Shown one piece after another: positions 43,800 through 52,946 of a DNA stretch of 64,000 nt (positions are counted from its first letter, which is position 1; each line of letters begins with the position of its first letter). The notes under the pieces are model-generated. The model did not search any database. It worked only from the letters and a program-made list of their open reading frames with translations, and was not told where the DNA came from. Position numbers and translations under genes: made by a program. The stretch is from Sphingomonas sp. PP-F2F-A104-K0414 (GTDB taxonomy: Bacteria > Pseudomonadota > Alphaproteobacteria > Sphingomonadales > Sphingomonadaceae). Location: NCBI RefSeq assembly GCF_004340945.1, contig NZ_SLYD01000003.1, positions 310,001-374,000 on the forward strand. The letters are read 5' to 3'.

Positions 43800-45356
43800 G
43801 TGCGTTACGCCTACGCCATTACCAGTGCTCTTCTCCTCGGCGGCGCGACCGCGACGCTCGCGCTCCAGCCGAGCGGTGCGCAGGTCGCGCAGAACGAACC
43901 CGGTGCGATCCAGGCTGTTTCGCCGAAACCCGGCGCGCCGATGAGCTTCGCCGACATGGTCGCGCGGCTCCAGCCTGCGGTCGTCAACATCTCGACCAAG
44001 CAGACGATCGTTCAGAAGCAGCAGGCCAATCCGTTCGCGGGTACGCCGTTCGGCGACCTGTTCGGCGGCATGGGCGGCGGCGGCCAGGGCGGCGCGCCGG
44101 TGAAGCGCGAAGGCGCCTCGCTCGGCTCGGGCTTCCTGATCTCGCCCGACGGCTATGTCGTCACCAATAACCACGTGATCTCGCCGGGGGCGCAGGGCGC
44201 CACGGTCGATTCGATCACCGTGACGCTCAGCGACAAGAAGGAATATGTCGCCAAGGTCATCGGCAAGGATCAGGAATCGGATCTCGCGCTGCTGAAGATC
44301 GACGCGGCCAACCTGCCGTTCGTGAAGTTCGGTGATTCGAACGGCGCCCGCGTCGGCGACTGGGTCGTCGCGATCGGCGAGCCGTTCGGCCTCGGCGGCA
44401 CCGTGACCGCGGGTATCGTCTCGGCGATCAACCGCGTCACCGGCCAGGGCGGCGCGTATGACCGGTTCATCCAGACCGACGCCTCGATCAACCAGGGCAA
44501 CTCGGGTGGCCCGATGTTCGACCTCAACGGCAACGTGATCGGCGTGAACTCGCAGATCTTCAGCCAGTCGGGCGGCAATATCGGCATCGGCTTCGCGATC
44601 CCCGCCGCCGTCGCCAAGCCGATCATCGCGACCTTCATGAAGGGCGGTACGATTGAGCGCGGCTATATCGGTGTCCAGCTCCAGCCGGGTGGCACGATCA
44701 ATGAAGATACCGCCGCGGCCCTCGGCATCGCCAAGAACCAGGGCGAGCTGATCAACGACGTCACCGCAGGCGGCCCGGCGGCGAAGGCCGGCGTGCGCGC
44801 AGGCGACGTCGTGACCAAGGTCAACGGCCAGGTCGTTACCGTCGACCAGTCGCTGTCCTACCTCGTCTCGAACGTGAAGCCCGGCCAGACCGCGCGTCTC
44901 GATATCCTCCGCAACGGCAAGCCGGTGGTCGCCAACGTGGTCGTCGTACCGCGTCCGAGCGCCGACAAGCTGGCCGCGACGCTGGGTGGCGATGCGCAGG
45001 GCTTCGGCACCGACGACGGTGATGACGGCGACGATTCCGCCACCCCCGCCGCACCGACGGCAGGTGCAGCGCTCGGGATCGGCGTCCAGCCGCTGACCCC
45101 GGCGATCGCGCAGGCTGTCGGTGTCGAGACGAACACGCAGGGCGTCGTGATCGCCGTGGTCGCACCGACCAGCGATGCGTTCGGCAAGCTCAAGCGCGGC
45201 GACGTCATCATCTCGGTCAACGGCACGCCCGTCCGCACTGCGGTCGACGTCCAGAACGCGGTCAACGTCGCCAAGGCCGCTGGTCGTCCGCAGGTCCTGT
45301 TGCAGGTCAAGCGTGGCCGCAGCCCGGCGCAGTTCCTGCCGGTCAAGATCAAGTAA
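43800..45356 (+). CDS. degP: DegP/HtrA-type periplasmic serine protease (Do family)
   Basis: 518 aa, GTG start with GAGG 10 bases upstream. Signal peptide followed by the trypsin-like domain with catalytic triad His125 (VTNNHVI), Asp161 (ESDLALLKID) and Ser235 (NQGNSGGPMF). Two PDZ domains follow (GYIGVQLQPG..., and a second near GIGVQPLTPAIAQAVG). An acidic linker (DDGDDGDDS) lies before PDZ2. Degrades or refolds misfolded envelope proteins. Its position after hflKC groups two membrane quality-control systems, a common alphaproteobacterial order. A good terminator follows. Confidence 0.95.
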   Translation: MRYAYAITSALLLGGATATLALQPSGAQVAQNEPGAIQAVSPKPGAPMSFADMVARLQPAVVNISTKQTIVQKQQANPFAGTPFGDLFGGMGGGGQGGAPVKREGASLGSGFLISPDGYVVTNNHVISPGAQGATVDSITVTLSDKKEYVAKVIGKDQESDLALLKIDAANLPFVKFGDSNGARVGDWVVAIGEPFGLGGTVTAGIVSAINRVTGQGGAYDRFIQTDASINQGNSGGPMFDLNGNVIGVNSQIFSQSGGNIGIGFAIPAAVAKPIIATFMKGGTIERGYIGVQLQPGGTINEDTAAALGIAKNQGELINDVTAGGPAAKAGVRAGDVVTKVNGQVVTVDQSLSYLVSNVKPGQTARLDILRNGKPVVANVVVVPRPSADKLAATLGGDAQGFGTDDGDDGDDSATPAAPTAGAALGIGVQPLTPAIAQAVGVETNTQGVVIAVVAPTSDAFGKLKRGDVIISVNGTPVRTAVDVQNAVNVAKAAGRPQVLLQVKRGRSPAQFLPVKIK

Positions 45357-45380
45357 TCCACGACCGACACGACTGATGTG

Positions 45381-45420
45381 AAAGGACCGTCGCTCACCCG
45401 AGCGGCGGTCCTTTTTCTTT
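45381..45420 (+). terminator. intrinsic terminator after degP
   Basis: AAAGGACCG (45381-45389) pairs with CGGTCCTTT (45406-45414); inner GCT/AGC adds three pairs. A T-rich run (TTTTTCTTT) follows. Confidence 0.88.
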
Positions 45421-45467
45421 GCGGCGCGCGGGGTTAGGGTCTGCGCCGGATACAGAGGACGAGACCC

Positions 45468-47111
45468 ATGACCGACGGCATCTTCATCGGCGCGAGCGTG
45501 GACGGCAAGCCGCAGACGCTGGAGTTGAAGCGCGCCAACCGCCACGGCCTGATCGCGGGCGCGACCGGCACCGGCAAGACGGTGACGTTGCAGGGGATCA
45601 TCGAGGGCTTCTCGGCGAACGGCGTGCCGTGCTTCGTCGCCGACGTGAAGGGCGACCTGTCGGGGCTCGCGATGGCTGGTTCGCCGACCGCGAAAACGCA
45701 TGCGAGCTTCGCCGAGCGCGCCAAGGCGATCGGAGACGATAGCTGGGCCTATGCCGACAATCCGGTGCAGTTCTGGGACCTGTTCGGCGAGCAGGGCCAT
45801 CCGATCCGCACCACGATCAGCGAGATGGGGCCGCTGTTGCTGTCGCGATTGATGGACCTGAACGAAGTGCAGGAAGGCGTGCTGACGATCGCCTTTCACG
45901 TCGCGGACAAGGAGGGGCTGCTGCTGATCGACCTCGACGATCTCCAGGCGATGCTGACCGAATGCGCCGGCCGCGCGGACGAGCTGACGGTGACGTACGG
46001 AAACGTTTCGAAGCAGTCGATCGGCGCCATCCAGCGGTCGTTGCTCCAGTTGCGCACGCAGGGTGCGGAGAATTTCTTCGGTGAGCCTGCGCTGGAGATG
46101 AACGATTTCATCGGCGTGGATGACCGGGGCAGGGGCATCGTCAACATCCTCGCCGCCGACAAGCTGATGGCCTCGCCGAAGCTCTACGCGACGTTCCTGC
46201 TGTGGCTGATGAGCGAGCTGTTCGAGCATCTCCCCGAGGTCGGCGATCCGGACAAGCCGGTGCTCTGCTTCTTCTTCGACGAGGCGCACCTGCTGTTCGA
46301 CGAGGCGCCGAAGGCACTGTTGGAAAAGATCGAACAGGTGGTTCGCCTGATCCGCTCGAAGGGCGTGGGCGTGTACTTCATCACGCAGAACCCGATCGAT
46401 ATTCCCGACACGGTCGCGGGACAGCTTGGCAACCGGGTGCAGCATGCGTTGCGCGCGTTCACCCCGCGCGATCAGGCGGCGGTGCGCTCGGCGGCTGAGA
46501 CGTTCCGGGCGAACCCCGGCGTCGACGTTGCGACGATCATCACCGAGCTTAAGGTGGGCGAGGCGCTGGTGTCGCTGCTTCAGGCGGATGGCGCACCGAC
46601 CCCGGTCGAGCGCACGTTGATCAAGCCGCCCGCGTCGCGCGTCGGCCCGATCACGCCGGCGGAGCGGAAGGTGATGATCGAGACCGACGCGGTCGGCGCC
46701 AAATACGATACGCTGGTCGATCGGGAGTCGGCGGAGGAGTTGCTGGCCGCGAAGACGCAGGAGGCGAGTGCTGCTGCCGCTGAGGCCAAGGCGACGACCG
46801 AAGCGGAGAAGGCTGCGGCCGTGCAGGCAAAGCTCGATGCGAAGGGGGCGAAAGAGGCGGAACGCGCGCGCATCGCGGACCAGCGCGAGGCGGATCGCCA
46901 GCAACGTGAGGCCGACCGCGAGGCGGCCAATTCGCCCTGGACCAAGATGGCATCGTCGGCGACGCGCGCCGCCAGCTCGTCGATCGGCCGTCAGGTCGCC
47001 AACGAGATCGGCAAGCAGGTCTTCGGCACCAAGTCGCGCCGGTCGTCGTCGAGCGGTGGTCTGGTCGGCACCGTCCTGCGCGGGGTGTTAGGCGGCCTCT
47101 TCCGGGGCTAG
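45468..47111 (+). CDS. HerA-like helicase / DUF853 ATPase (YjgR family)
   Basis: 547 aa. Walker A GATGTGKT near residue 33, Walker B VLCFFFDEAHLLF near 265, with RLIRSKGVGVYFITQNP and the arginine-finger region of HerA/FtsK-type ATPases. The last 150 residues are a charged Ala/Glu/Lys/Arg coiled coil (AEEL...READRQQREADREAA) and a Ser/Gly-rich tail, as in E. coli YjgR, whose function is unknown. No nuclease partner (NurA) is adjacent, and it should not be read as a defence gene on this evidence. Confidence 0.9.
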   Translation: MTDGIFIGASVDGKPQTLELKRANRHGLIAGATGTGKTVTLQGIIEGFSANGVPCFVADVKGDLSGLAMAGSPTAKTHASFAERAKAIGDDSWAYADNPVQFWDLFGEQGHPIRTTISEMGPLLLSRLMDLNEVQEGVLTIAFHVADKEGLLLIDLDDLQAMLTECAGRADELTVTYGNVSKQSIGAIQRSLLQLRTQGAENFFGEPALEMNDFIGVDDRGRGIVNILAADKLMASPKLYATFLLWLMSELFEHLPEVGDPDKPVLCFFFDEAHLLFDEAPKALLEKIEQVVRLIRSKGVGVYFITQNPIDIPDTVAGQLGNRVQHALRAFTPRDQAAVRSAAETFRANPGVDVATIITELKVGEALVSLLQADGAPTPVERTLIKPPASRVGPITPAERKVMIETDAVGAKYDTLVDRESAEELLAAKTQEASAAAAEAKATTEAEKAAAVQAKLDAKGAKEAERARIADQREADRQQREADREAANSPWTKMASSATRAASSSIGRQVANEIGKQVFGTKSRRSSSSGGLVGTVLRGVLGGLFRG

Positions 47112-47151
47112 ACTGCCAGCATGATCGGGGGGCTGCCCCCCCAAACGAACA

Positions 47152-47255
47152 CCACCCCGGCGAAGGCCGGGGCCCAGTTGGCAAGGTTGCTGTAACGGAG
47201 CGTCGTCCAACGTTACCGCTGTTCCCCAACTGGGCCCCGGCCTCCGCCGGGGTGG
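47152..47255. repeat. inverted repeat, family C
   Basis: Arms as at 38590; internal AAGGTTGCTGTAACGG. About 104 bases long. One substitution in the right arm (CCTCCGCC for CCTTCGCC). Confidence 0.9.
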
Positions 47256-47282
47256 GGCTCAAATGCTAGACAGGAGTTCCCA

Positions 47283-48527
47283 ATGTCCCTCGATTTCGAA
47301 TCCACCACCGACTGGGCCCCGACCGACTGGACTGCCGTCGGCGAGGACAGCCTCGACGACGCGATTACGCTCCGCCGCGCGATCCACGCCGATCCCGAAG
47401 TCGGCCTCCACTGCCCGCGCACGTCGGACAAGGTGAAGGCAGCGCTCGCCGGCCTCCCGCTCGAGATCCGCGAAGGCATCTCCACCACCGGCTTCGTCGC
47501 GATCCTGCGCGGTGGCCGCGCGGGCAATGCCGGCGGCAACGGCCGCACCGTCCTGCTCCGCGGCGACATGGATGCGCTGCCGATGCAGGAGGAGACCGGT
47601 CTCCCGTTCGCGTCAAAAATCGATGGCGCGATGCACGCCTGCGGGCACGACTCGCATACCGCGATGCTGGTCGGCGCGGCCAAGGCGCTGTGCGCTCGAC
47701 GCGACGAGCTTCCCGGCACGGTCGTCTTCATGTTCCAGCCCGGCGAGGAGGGCCATCACGGCGCCCGCCATATGATCGCCGATGGCCTGCTCGACTCGCC
47801 GTTGCCCGAGGCGGGCTTCGCGCTGCACATCTCGCCCAACATGCCGATGGGCCATGTCGTCAGCCGCGCGGGCACGTTGATGGCCTCGACCGACACGCTG
47901 CGCGCTACGATCACCGGGCGTGGTGGTCACGCGGCTATGCCGCACGACTGCCTCGATCCGCTGCCGATCGCCTGTGAGATCGTTACCGCCTTGCAGACCT
48001 ACGTCGCGCGCCAAGTGGCGGTCACCGACCCGGCGGTGCTGTCGATCACCAAGCTCAACGCCGGCAGCGCGCACAACGTCATCCCGTCGACGGTCGAGAT
48101 GCTCGGCACGATGCGGACGCTGTCTGAGCGCACGCGCGAACAGGTTCGCGCCGCGTTCATCCGCATGGTCGAGGGCATCGCCGCCGCGCACGGCGCCGTC
48201 GGTACGCCGACGATCGAGGAAGGCTATCCGGTCACTGTCAACGACGAACGCGCCACCGACCTGCTGAAGGCGTGCGCGACCGCGATCGGTGGCGAGGGCG
48301 CGTATCAGGTGATGCCGCCGATGATGGGCGCGGAGGACTTTTCGTACGTCCTCCAGAAGCTGCCCGGCGCGATGGCGTTCATCGGCGCGGCGCCCGAGGG
48401 CAGCGATCCGCGTACCAACCCGCCGCTGCATAATACCAAGATGACGATCGACGAGCGTGTGATGGCGCATGGGATCGCGATGCACTGCGCGGTGGCGGAG
48501 CGTTTTCTGGCGAACGGGTTCGACTGA
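47283..48527 (+). CDS. M20 family amidohydrolase (hippurate hydrolase-like)
   Basis: 414 aa. Metal-site segments are GDMDALPMQEETG, HACGHDSHTAMLVGAA and FQPGEEGHHGARHM; a lid/dimerisation domain around GRGGHAAMPHDCLDP contains the second His. Usual M20D length, cytoplasmic. Such enzymes cleave N-acyl or N-aroyl amino acids (hippurate, indole-amino acid conjugates); substrate cannot be set from sequence. Single gene between repeats. Confidence 0.92.
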   Translation: MSLDFESTTDWAPTDWTAVGEDSLDDAITLRRAIHADPEVGLHCPRTSDKVKAALAGLPLEIREGISTTGFVAILRGGRAGNAGGNGRTVLLRGDMDALPMQEETGLPFASKIDGAMHACGHDSHTAMLVGAAKALCARRDELPGTVVFMFQPGEEGHHGARHMIADGLLDSPLPEAGFALHISPNMPMGHVVSRAGTLMASTDTLRATITGRGGHAAMPHDCLDPLPIACEIVTALQTYVARQVAVTDPAVLSITKLNAGSAHNVIPSTVEMLGTMRTLSERTREQVRAAFIRMVEGIAAAHGAVGTPTIEEGYPVTVNDERATDLLKACATAIGGEGAYQVMPPMMGAEDFSYVLQKLPGAMAFIGAAPEGSDPRTNPPLHNTKMTIDERVMAHGIAMHCAVAERFLANGFD

Positions 48528-48559
48528 GGGCGGTCCTGTGGGGACGAATGCTCGTCTTA

Positions 48560-48641
48560 CGTCATCCTGACGACAGTCAGGACCCAGAGCTGGATACGGT
48601 ATCGCCCGTCATCCTGGGTCCTGACTTTCGTCAGGATGACG
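48560..48641. repeat. inverted repeat, family A
   Basis: CGTCATCCTGACGACAGTCA (one mismatch to the family, GACA for GAAA) and, at the right, TCCTGACTTTCGTCAGGATG, plus an internal extra CGTCATCCTGGG. Between convergent genes. Confidence 0.85.
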
Positions 48642-48677
48642 GTAGGGTGGAGTTCATCCGCCCCGATACCGTTGATC

Positions 48678-49790
48678 TCAGTTCGAAGGCCGCGTGGTCC
48701 CCGCATAATTCGCCACCGCCGCCGCAACCGCCTGGATCAGCCGCTGCCGCTCCGGCATTGGCCTGATCGTATCCCCGATCATCACCGCGATCGCATACCG
48801 TCGCCCATCTGGCGCAGTGAGCAGCCCGACGTCGTTGAAGCCGGCATTGCGGCGACCCAGGTCCTGCCCGGTGCCGGTCTTGTGCGCGATCTCCCAGCCG
48901 CCGGGGAGCGCCGCACGAAGCCGGGCGCGACCGGTGACCGAACGCCCCATCGTGTCGAGGAGGATCTTGGTCGAGGTCTCCGACAAGATATCCCCCTTCG
49001 CCAGCCGCGCAATCGCATCGGCGATCGCGATCGGCGCCGCACCGTCAGGCGGATTGCGGACATACGCATTCAGCGCGGCCTCGCGCACCGCCGGGGACAA
49101 TCGGTTGCGTGCGGTCATGAAGCCGCCGTTGACGGCGTAGGACGGCTGCCAGACGAGCCCAGCGGTGCCGCTCTGCAACAGCCGCTCGCCGGGCCCGAAC
49201 CGGATTGCGCCGAGCTGCTTCCGCGCGATCATCGACCGCACCGCCGACGGCCCGCCGACCCGCGCCAGCAACCGGTCGTTCGCGGTATTGTCGCTGTGCG
49301 TCAGCGCACGCGTCAGCAGGTCGTTGATCGTGGTGTGATACCCGTCGCCTTTCACCAGCATCGCGATCGGCTGGTGGAACAGCGTCAGATCCTGCGGCCG
49401 CACCACGATCGGTTCGTCGAGACGCAGTTTGCCCTGGTCGCGCAGGTCCATCACGGTCATCGCGACCCACAGCTTGCTGACGGATTGCTGTGGCAACAAC
49501 TGGCGCCCACCTGCCTCGACCGTCCAGCCGTCGTCGACCGCACGCACCGCGATCCCCGCCTTGCCCTGGAATCCGCTCTGCAATTCGGAGATCGCGTTGA
49601 CCAGGCTCGCCGGCGCGGGACGCAACGCGCGCGGTAGCGGCGGCGGTACCGGGATCGACACGAACCCCTCGGCCTGATGCACCGGCCCGACTGCGGGCGG
49701 GCTTGGCCGCGACGCCGATCCGCATCCGGCGAGCGCCATGCCGAACAGGGTCGTGGTCAAAAGACGCTTGAACGCACTCGCGGATGTCAT
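48678..49790 (-). CDS. class A beta-lactamase-like serine hydrolase, lipoprotein
   Basis: 370 aa from ATG 49790; a GTG at 49811 is less likely. Lipobox ALAGC gives lipidated Cys23. The penicillin-recognising motifs are complete and in order: SVSK (Ser103, Lys106), SDN (166-168), a Glu at 202, exactly 34 residues after the SDN Asn like Glu166 of class A enzymes, and HKTG (303-306). The omega-loop Asn170 equivalent is Gln (ERLLQ). The region GAAPIAIADAIARLAKGDIL matches the class A helix before KTG. Likely a true beta-lactamase of an unusual subgroup, possibly membrane-attached. Resistance is not proven by sequence. Confidence 0.8.
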   Translation of the reverse strand: MTSASAFKRLLTTTLFGMALAGCGSASRPSPPAVGPVHQAEGFVSIPVPPPLPRALRPAPASLVNAISELQSGFQGKAGIAVRAVDDGWTVEAGGRQLLPQQSVSKLWVAMTVMDLRDQGKLRLDEPIVVRPQDLTLFHQPIAMLVKGDGYHTTINDLLTRALTHSDNTANDRLLARVGGPSAVRSMIARKQLGAIRFGPGERLLQSGTAGLVWQPSYAVNGGFMTARNRLSPAVREAALNAYVRNPPDGAAPIAIADAIARLAKGDILSETSTKILLDTMGRSVTGRARLRAALPGGWEIAHKTGTGQDLGRRNAGFNDVGLLTAPDGRRYAIAVMIGDTIRPMPERQRLIQAVAAAVANYAGTTRPSN

Positions 49791-49908
49791 GATCGATGGA
49801 ACGCCCTGCACTGAAGCATCGACCCTTATCCGTTGATCTGGCGCGCGAAACAGCGGCCAGGCGGCGCTGCGACGAAGCGCGCCGACGGTGCGCCCAATCG
49901 CGCGGCGA

Positions 49909-51486
49909 TCAGGGAACGAGAACCGTATCGACCGCCTCCGGCAGCGTCTCGGGATAATCGAGCGTGAAATGCAGCCCGCGGCTTTCGTGCCGGTGCAGCG
50001 CGGACCGGACGATCAACTCGGCGGTCTGGAGCAGGTTGCGCAGTTCGATCAGGTCGGGCGTGACGCGGAAATGCTGGTAATATTCGGCGACCTCTTCGTT
50101 GAGTAGCTTGATCCGGTGTTGGGCGCGTTCGAGGCGTTTCGTCGTGCGGACGATGCCGACGTAATTCCACATGAAACGGCGGATTTCGGTCCAAGTCTGC
50201 TTGATCACGACCTCTTCATCGGAGTCGGTGACGCGGCTTTCGTCCCACGGGCGGATCGGCGGGGGCGGGGGGAGCGTGTCCCAGTTCGCGGCGATGCTGT
50301 CCGCCGCCGCTTCGCCGAACACGAAGCATTCGAGCAGCGAGTTGGACGCGAGGCGATTGGCGCCGTGCAGGCCGGACTCGGTGCACTCGCCTGCCGCATA
50401 CAGGCCGGGAAGATCGGTCTTGCCGTGTTCGTCGATGACGATGCCGCCGCACGTGTAGTGCTGCGCGGGGACGACCGGGATCGGCTGCGTCGTCATGTCG
50501 ATGCCGAGACCGAGCAGCTTTTCGTGGATGTTTGGGAAATGGTGTCGGATGAACTCGGCCGGCATGTGACTGATGTCGAGATGGACGTAGTCGAGCCCGT
50601 AGCGCTTGATCTCGGCGTCGATCGCGCGCGCGACGATATCGCGGGGGGCGAGCTCCATCCGCGCGGGGTCGTAATAGGTCATGAAGCGCTTGCCGGTCGA
50701 CGGGTTGATCAACCGCCCGCCTTCGCCGCGGACCGCCTCGGTGATCAGGAAATTCTTGACCTCCAGATTGTAGAGGCAGGTCGGGTGGAACTGCATCATC
50801 TCCATGTTGGAGACGCGGGCGCCTGCGCGCCACGCCATCGCGATACCGTCACCAGTCGCACCGCGTGGGGCGGTCGAGAACAGGTATGTGCGGCCTGCGC
50901 CGCCGGTCGCAAGGATCGTCGCGCGCGCGGTGTAGAGCGCGACGCGTTCGGTCTTGCGGTCGACCGCGTAGACCCCCCAGACGTTGCCCGCGCCCGAATA
51001 GCGTTGCTCGTGACGACCGGTAGCGAGATCGATCGCGATCTGGTCGGGGACGAGGGTGATGTTCGGATGTGCTTCGGCGGCCTTCTGCAACGCTTCCTGC
51101 ACCGCCCATCCGGTCGCGTCGGCGACGTGGACGATGCGGCGGTGCGAGTGGCCGCCTTCGCGCGTGAGGTGCAGCGCGTTGCCTTCGGTCTCGAACGGGA
51201 CGCCGAGCCGCGTCAGGCGCTCGATCGCGGCGGGTGCGCCCTCGACGACCATCTCGACGATCGCGCGGTCGTTGAGCCCGGCGCCGGCGACCATCGTGTC
51301 CTCGACATGGTTCTCGAACGTGTCGCCGGGTTCGAGCACGGCGGCGATCCCACCCTGCGCCCAGGCTGTCGAGCCCTCGTTGAGCGCGCCCTTGGCCAGC
51401 ACGGTGACCTTGAAGCGGTCGGCGAGATTGAGCGCGGCGGTGAGACCTGCGGCGCCCGAGCCGACGATCAGGATGTCGCTCGTCAT
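49909..51486 (-). CDS. nadB: L-aspartate oxidase
   Basis: 525 aa flavoprotein that oxidises aspartate to iminoaspartate, the first step to NAD. FAD-binding [20 protein letters not shown] at the N-terminus; [21 protein letters not shown] and the active-site [12 protein letters not shown] and HFPNI segments of the fumarate reductase/succinate dehydrogenase superfamily follow. The ATG overlaps the upstream ABC gene's stop (ATGA). nadA and nadC are not in view. Confidence 0.95.
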   Translation of the reverse strand: MTSDILIVGSGAAGLTAALNLADRFKVTVLAKGALNEGSTAWAQGGIAAVLEPGDTFENHVEDTMVAGAGLNDRAIVEMVVEGAPAAIERLTRLGVPFETEGNALHLTREGGHSHRRIVHVADATGWAVQEALQKAAEAHPNITLVPDQIAIDLATGRHEQRYSGAGNVWGVYAVDRKTERVALYTARATILATGGAGRTYLFSTAPRGATGDGIAMAWRAGARVSNMEMMQFHPTCLYNLEVKNFLITEAVRGEGGRLINPSTGKRFMTYYDPARMELAPRDIVARAIDAEIKRYGLDYVHLDISHMPAEFIRHHFPNIHEKLLGLGIDMTTQPIPVVPAQHYTCGGIVIDEHGKTDLPGLYAAGECTESGLHGANRLASNSLLECFVFGEAAADSIAANWDTLPPPPPIRPWDESRVTDSDEEVVIKQTWTEIRRFMWNYVGIVRTTKRLERAQHRIKLLNEEVAEYYQHFRVTPDLIELRNLLQTAELIVRSALHRHESRGLHFTLDYPETLPEAVDTVLVP

Positions 51487-52421
51487 GCGTTGGCGGCGCG
51501 AGTCAGGCTGAGGAAGACGTCCTCAAGATCGGGTTCCTTGGTCGAGACGTCGACGATGCCGAAGCCGCTGCCTTGGATCGCGGCGAGGACTTCGCCGGCG
51601 TTCACGCGGTCCTTCTTGTAGGTGATTTCGAGGGTGCGCGTGCCCTTGAGCGCGATCTTCTGGAAGCAGGCGTTGGCGGGGATGTCGGTCACGTCGCGAT
51701 CGACGGTGACGGCGACGATCTTCTCCTGCGCCTTGCCGACGAGTTCGCGCGTCGGTTCGTTCGCGATCAGGCGGCCGTTGTTGATGATCGCGATCCGGTC
51801 GCAGAGTTCCTCGGCTTCCTCGAGATAATGCGTGGTGAGGACCACCGTCACGCCGGCCTGGTTGAGGCTGCGGACATAGGTCCAGAGTTGTTGGCGGAGT
51901 TCGATGTCGACGCCGGCGGTCGGCTCATCGAGGACGAGGACGGGGGGCGAGTGGACCATCGCTTTCGCCACCATCAGGCGGCGCTTCATCCCGCCCGACA
52001 GCGTGCGCGCATAGGCGTGCGCCTTGTCCTCCAGATGCACCGCGCGGAGCAGTTCCATCGTGCGGCGCTTTGCCTTGGGCACGCCGTAGAGGCCGGCCTG
52101 GATCTCCAGCGTCTCGAACGGCGAGAAGAACGGGTCGAACAGGATCTCCTGGTTGACGATCCCGATCGACGCCTTGGCGTTGCGCGGGTGCTCGTCGATG
52201 TCGAACCCCCAGATCGCCGCGCTACCGTCGGTCTTGTTGACGAGCCCGGCGAGGATGTTGATCAGCGTCGACTTGCCCGCGCCGTTGGGGCCGAGCAGGC
52301 CGAAGATCTGGCCGCGGGGAACGTCGAACGTCACGTCGTCGAGCGCCCGCTTCGGCGGCGCGGTGCCGACGGGGGCGTAGGTCTTGCAGAGGTTCTTGAT
52401 AGCGATCGCGGCTTCGGTCAT
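51483..52421 (-). CDS. ABC-2-type transporter ATP-binding protein
   Basis: 312 aa. Walker A GPNGAGKS, signature LSGGMKRRL, Walker [13 protein letters not shown], and H-loop TTHYLEE. The C-terminal 80 residues form the extra domain seen in drug- and polysaccharide-type ABC-2 exporters (ending in [12 protein letters not shown]). A permease would be expected next to it, but the coupled downstream gene is nadB and the upstream region is a repeat. The partner permease is therefore elsewhere. Confidence 0.9.
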   Translation of the reverse strand: MTEAAIAIKNLCKTYAPVGTAPPKRALDDVTFDVPRGQIFGLLGPNGAGKSTLINILAGLVNKTDGSAAIWGFDIDEHPRNAKASIGIVNQEILFDPFFSPFETLEIQAGLYGVPKAKRRTMELLRAVHLEDKAHAYARTLSGGMKRRLMVAKAMVHSPPVLVLDEPTAGVDIELRQQLWTYVRSLNQAGVTVVLTTHYLEEAEELCDRIAIINNGRLIANEPTRELVGKAQEKIVAVTVDRDVTDIPANACFQKIALKGTRTLEITYKKDRVNAGEVLAAIQGSGFGIVDVSTKEPDLEDVFLSLTRAANA

Positions 52422-52482
52422 GCCAGCGGCATAGCGGCGCTGGCGGGGCTGGTCATCCCCTCGGGCGTTGCAAAGAAGATTT

Positions 52483-52626
52483 GTTCACGCGGAGACGCGG
52501 AGACGCGGAGGTGTTGCATCCAGCCTGTCGGTCGGCAGACGCAACTATCTGTTCCGCCGTTAGATGATCGGAAGGTCGCTTCGCGACAAGCGCAACACCT
52601 CCGCGTCTCCGCGCCTCCGCGTGAAC
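52483..52626. repeat. inverted repeat, family G (GTTCACGCGGAGACGCGGAG)
   Basis: Left arm GTTCACGCGGAGACGCGGAG(ACGCGGAGGTGTTG) pairs with the CAACACCTCCGCGTCTCCGC... GTGAAC right arm; within each arm the unit GCGGAGAC is repeated. Single copy in this window. Confidence 0.8.
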
Positions 52627-52694
52627 CCATTCTTCCTTCTGGATCACGGGAAGAAGCAATTGCCCGGCCCGCGCACCCTTGCTATCGACCGCGC

Positions 52695-52928
52695 ATGCAT
52701 CCGCCGCTTGAAACCACCCGCGTCACCCACGCCCGCGTCGCCTGCGACGGCGCCACCGATATTCCCGGCGGTGCAGCGCTCGGCCACCCGCGCGTCTGGT
52801 TGCAGATCGACGAGACCGGCTATGTCGATTGCGGCTATTGCGACCGGCGCTTCATCCTGGTTGGCGGCGCTGCCGATGGCGCGGACCAGTCGACATTGCG
52901 CGATCACGGGGATGGCGCAGGGCGCTAA
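52695..52928 (+). CDS. zinc-finger domain-containing protein (zf-CHCC)
   Basis: 77 aa. Frame from ATG at 52695: [11 protein letters not shown] ... [26 protein letters not shown]. The ligands C(x)nH and CGYC give the CHCC zinc site of the family that corresponds to the complex I accessory subunit NDUFS6 and is common as a stand-alone gene in alphaproteobacteria. Short acidic tail. Lies just upstream of tldD on the same strand. Confidence 0.88.
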   Translation: MHPPLETTRVTHARVACDGATDIPGGAALGHPRVWLQIDETGYVDCGYCDRRFILVGGAADGADQSTLRDHGDGAGR

Positions 52929-52946
52929 GCCGCTTATATCTATCGG

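Noticed and set aside
43797..46904. 1035-codon minus-strand open frame opposite degP and the HerA-like ATPase gene
   Set aside because: Shadow frame. High GC at third positions removes stops on the opposite strand; the translation is Arg/Asp/His rich with no domain, while the plus-strand genes have full family signatures.
45468..47111. HerA-NurA or defence-island role for the DUF853 ATPase
   Set aside because: No nuclease, TIR, Sir2 or other defence gene nearby; it is a conserved chromosomal YjgR-type protein.
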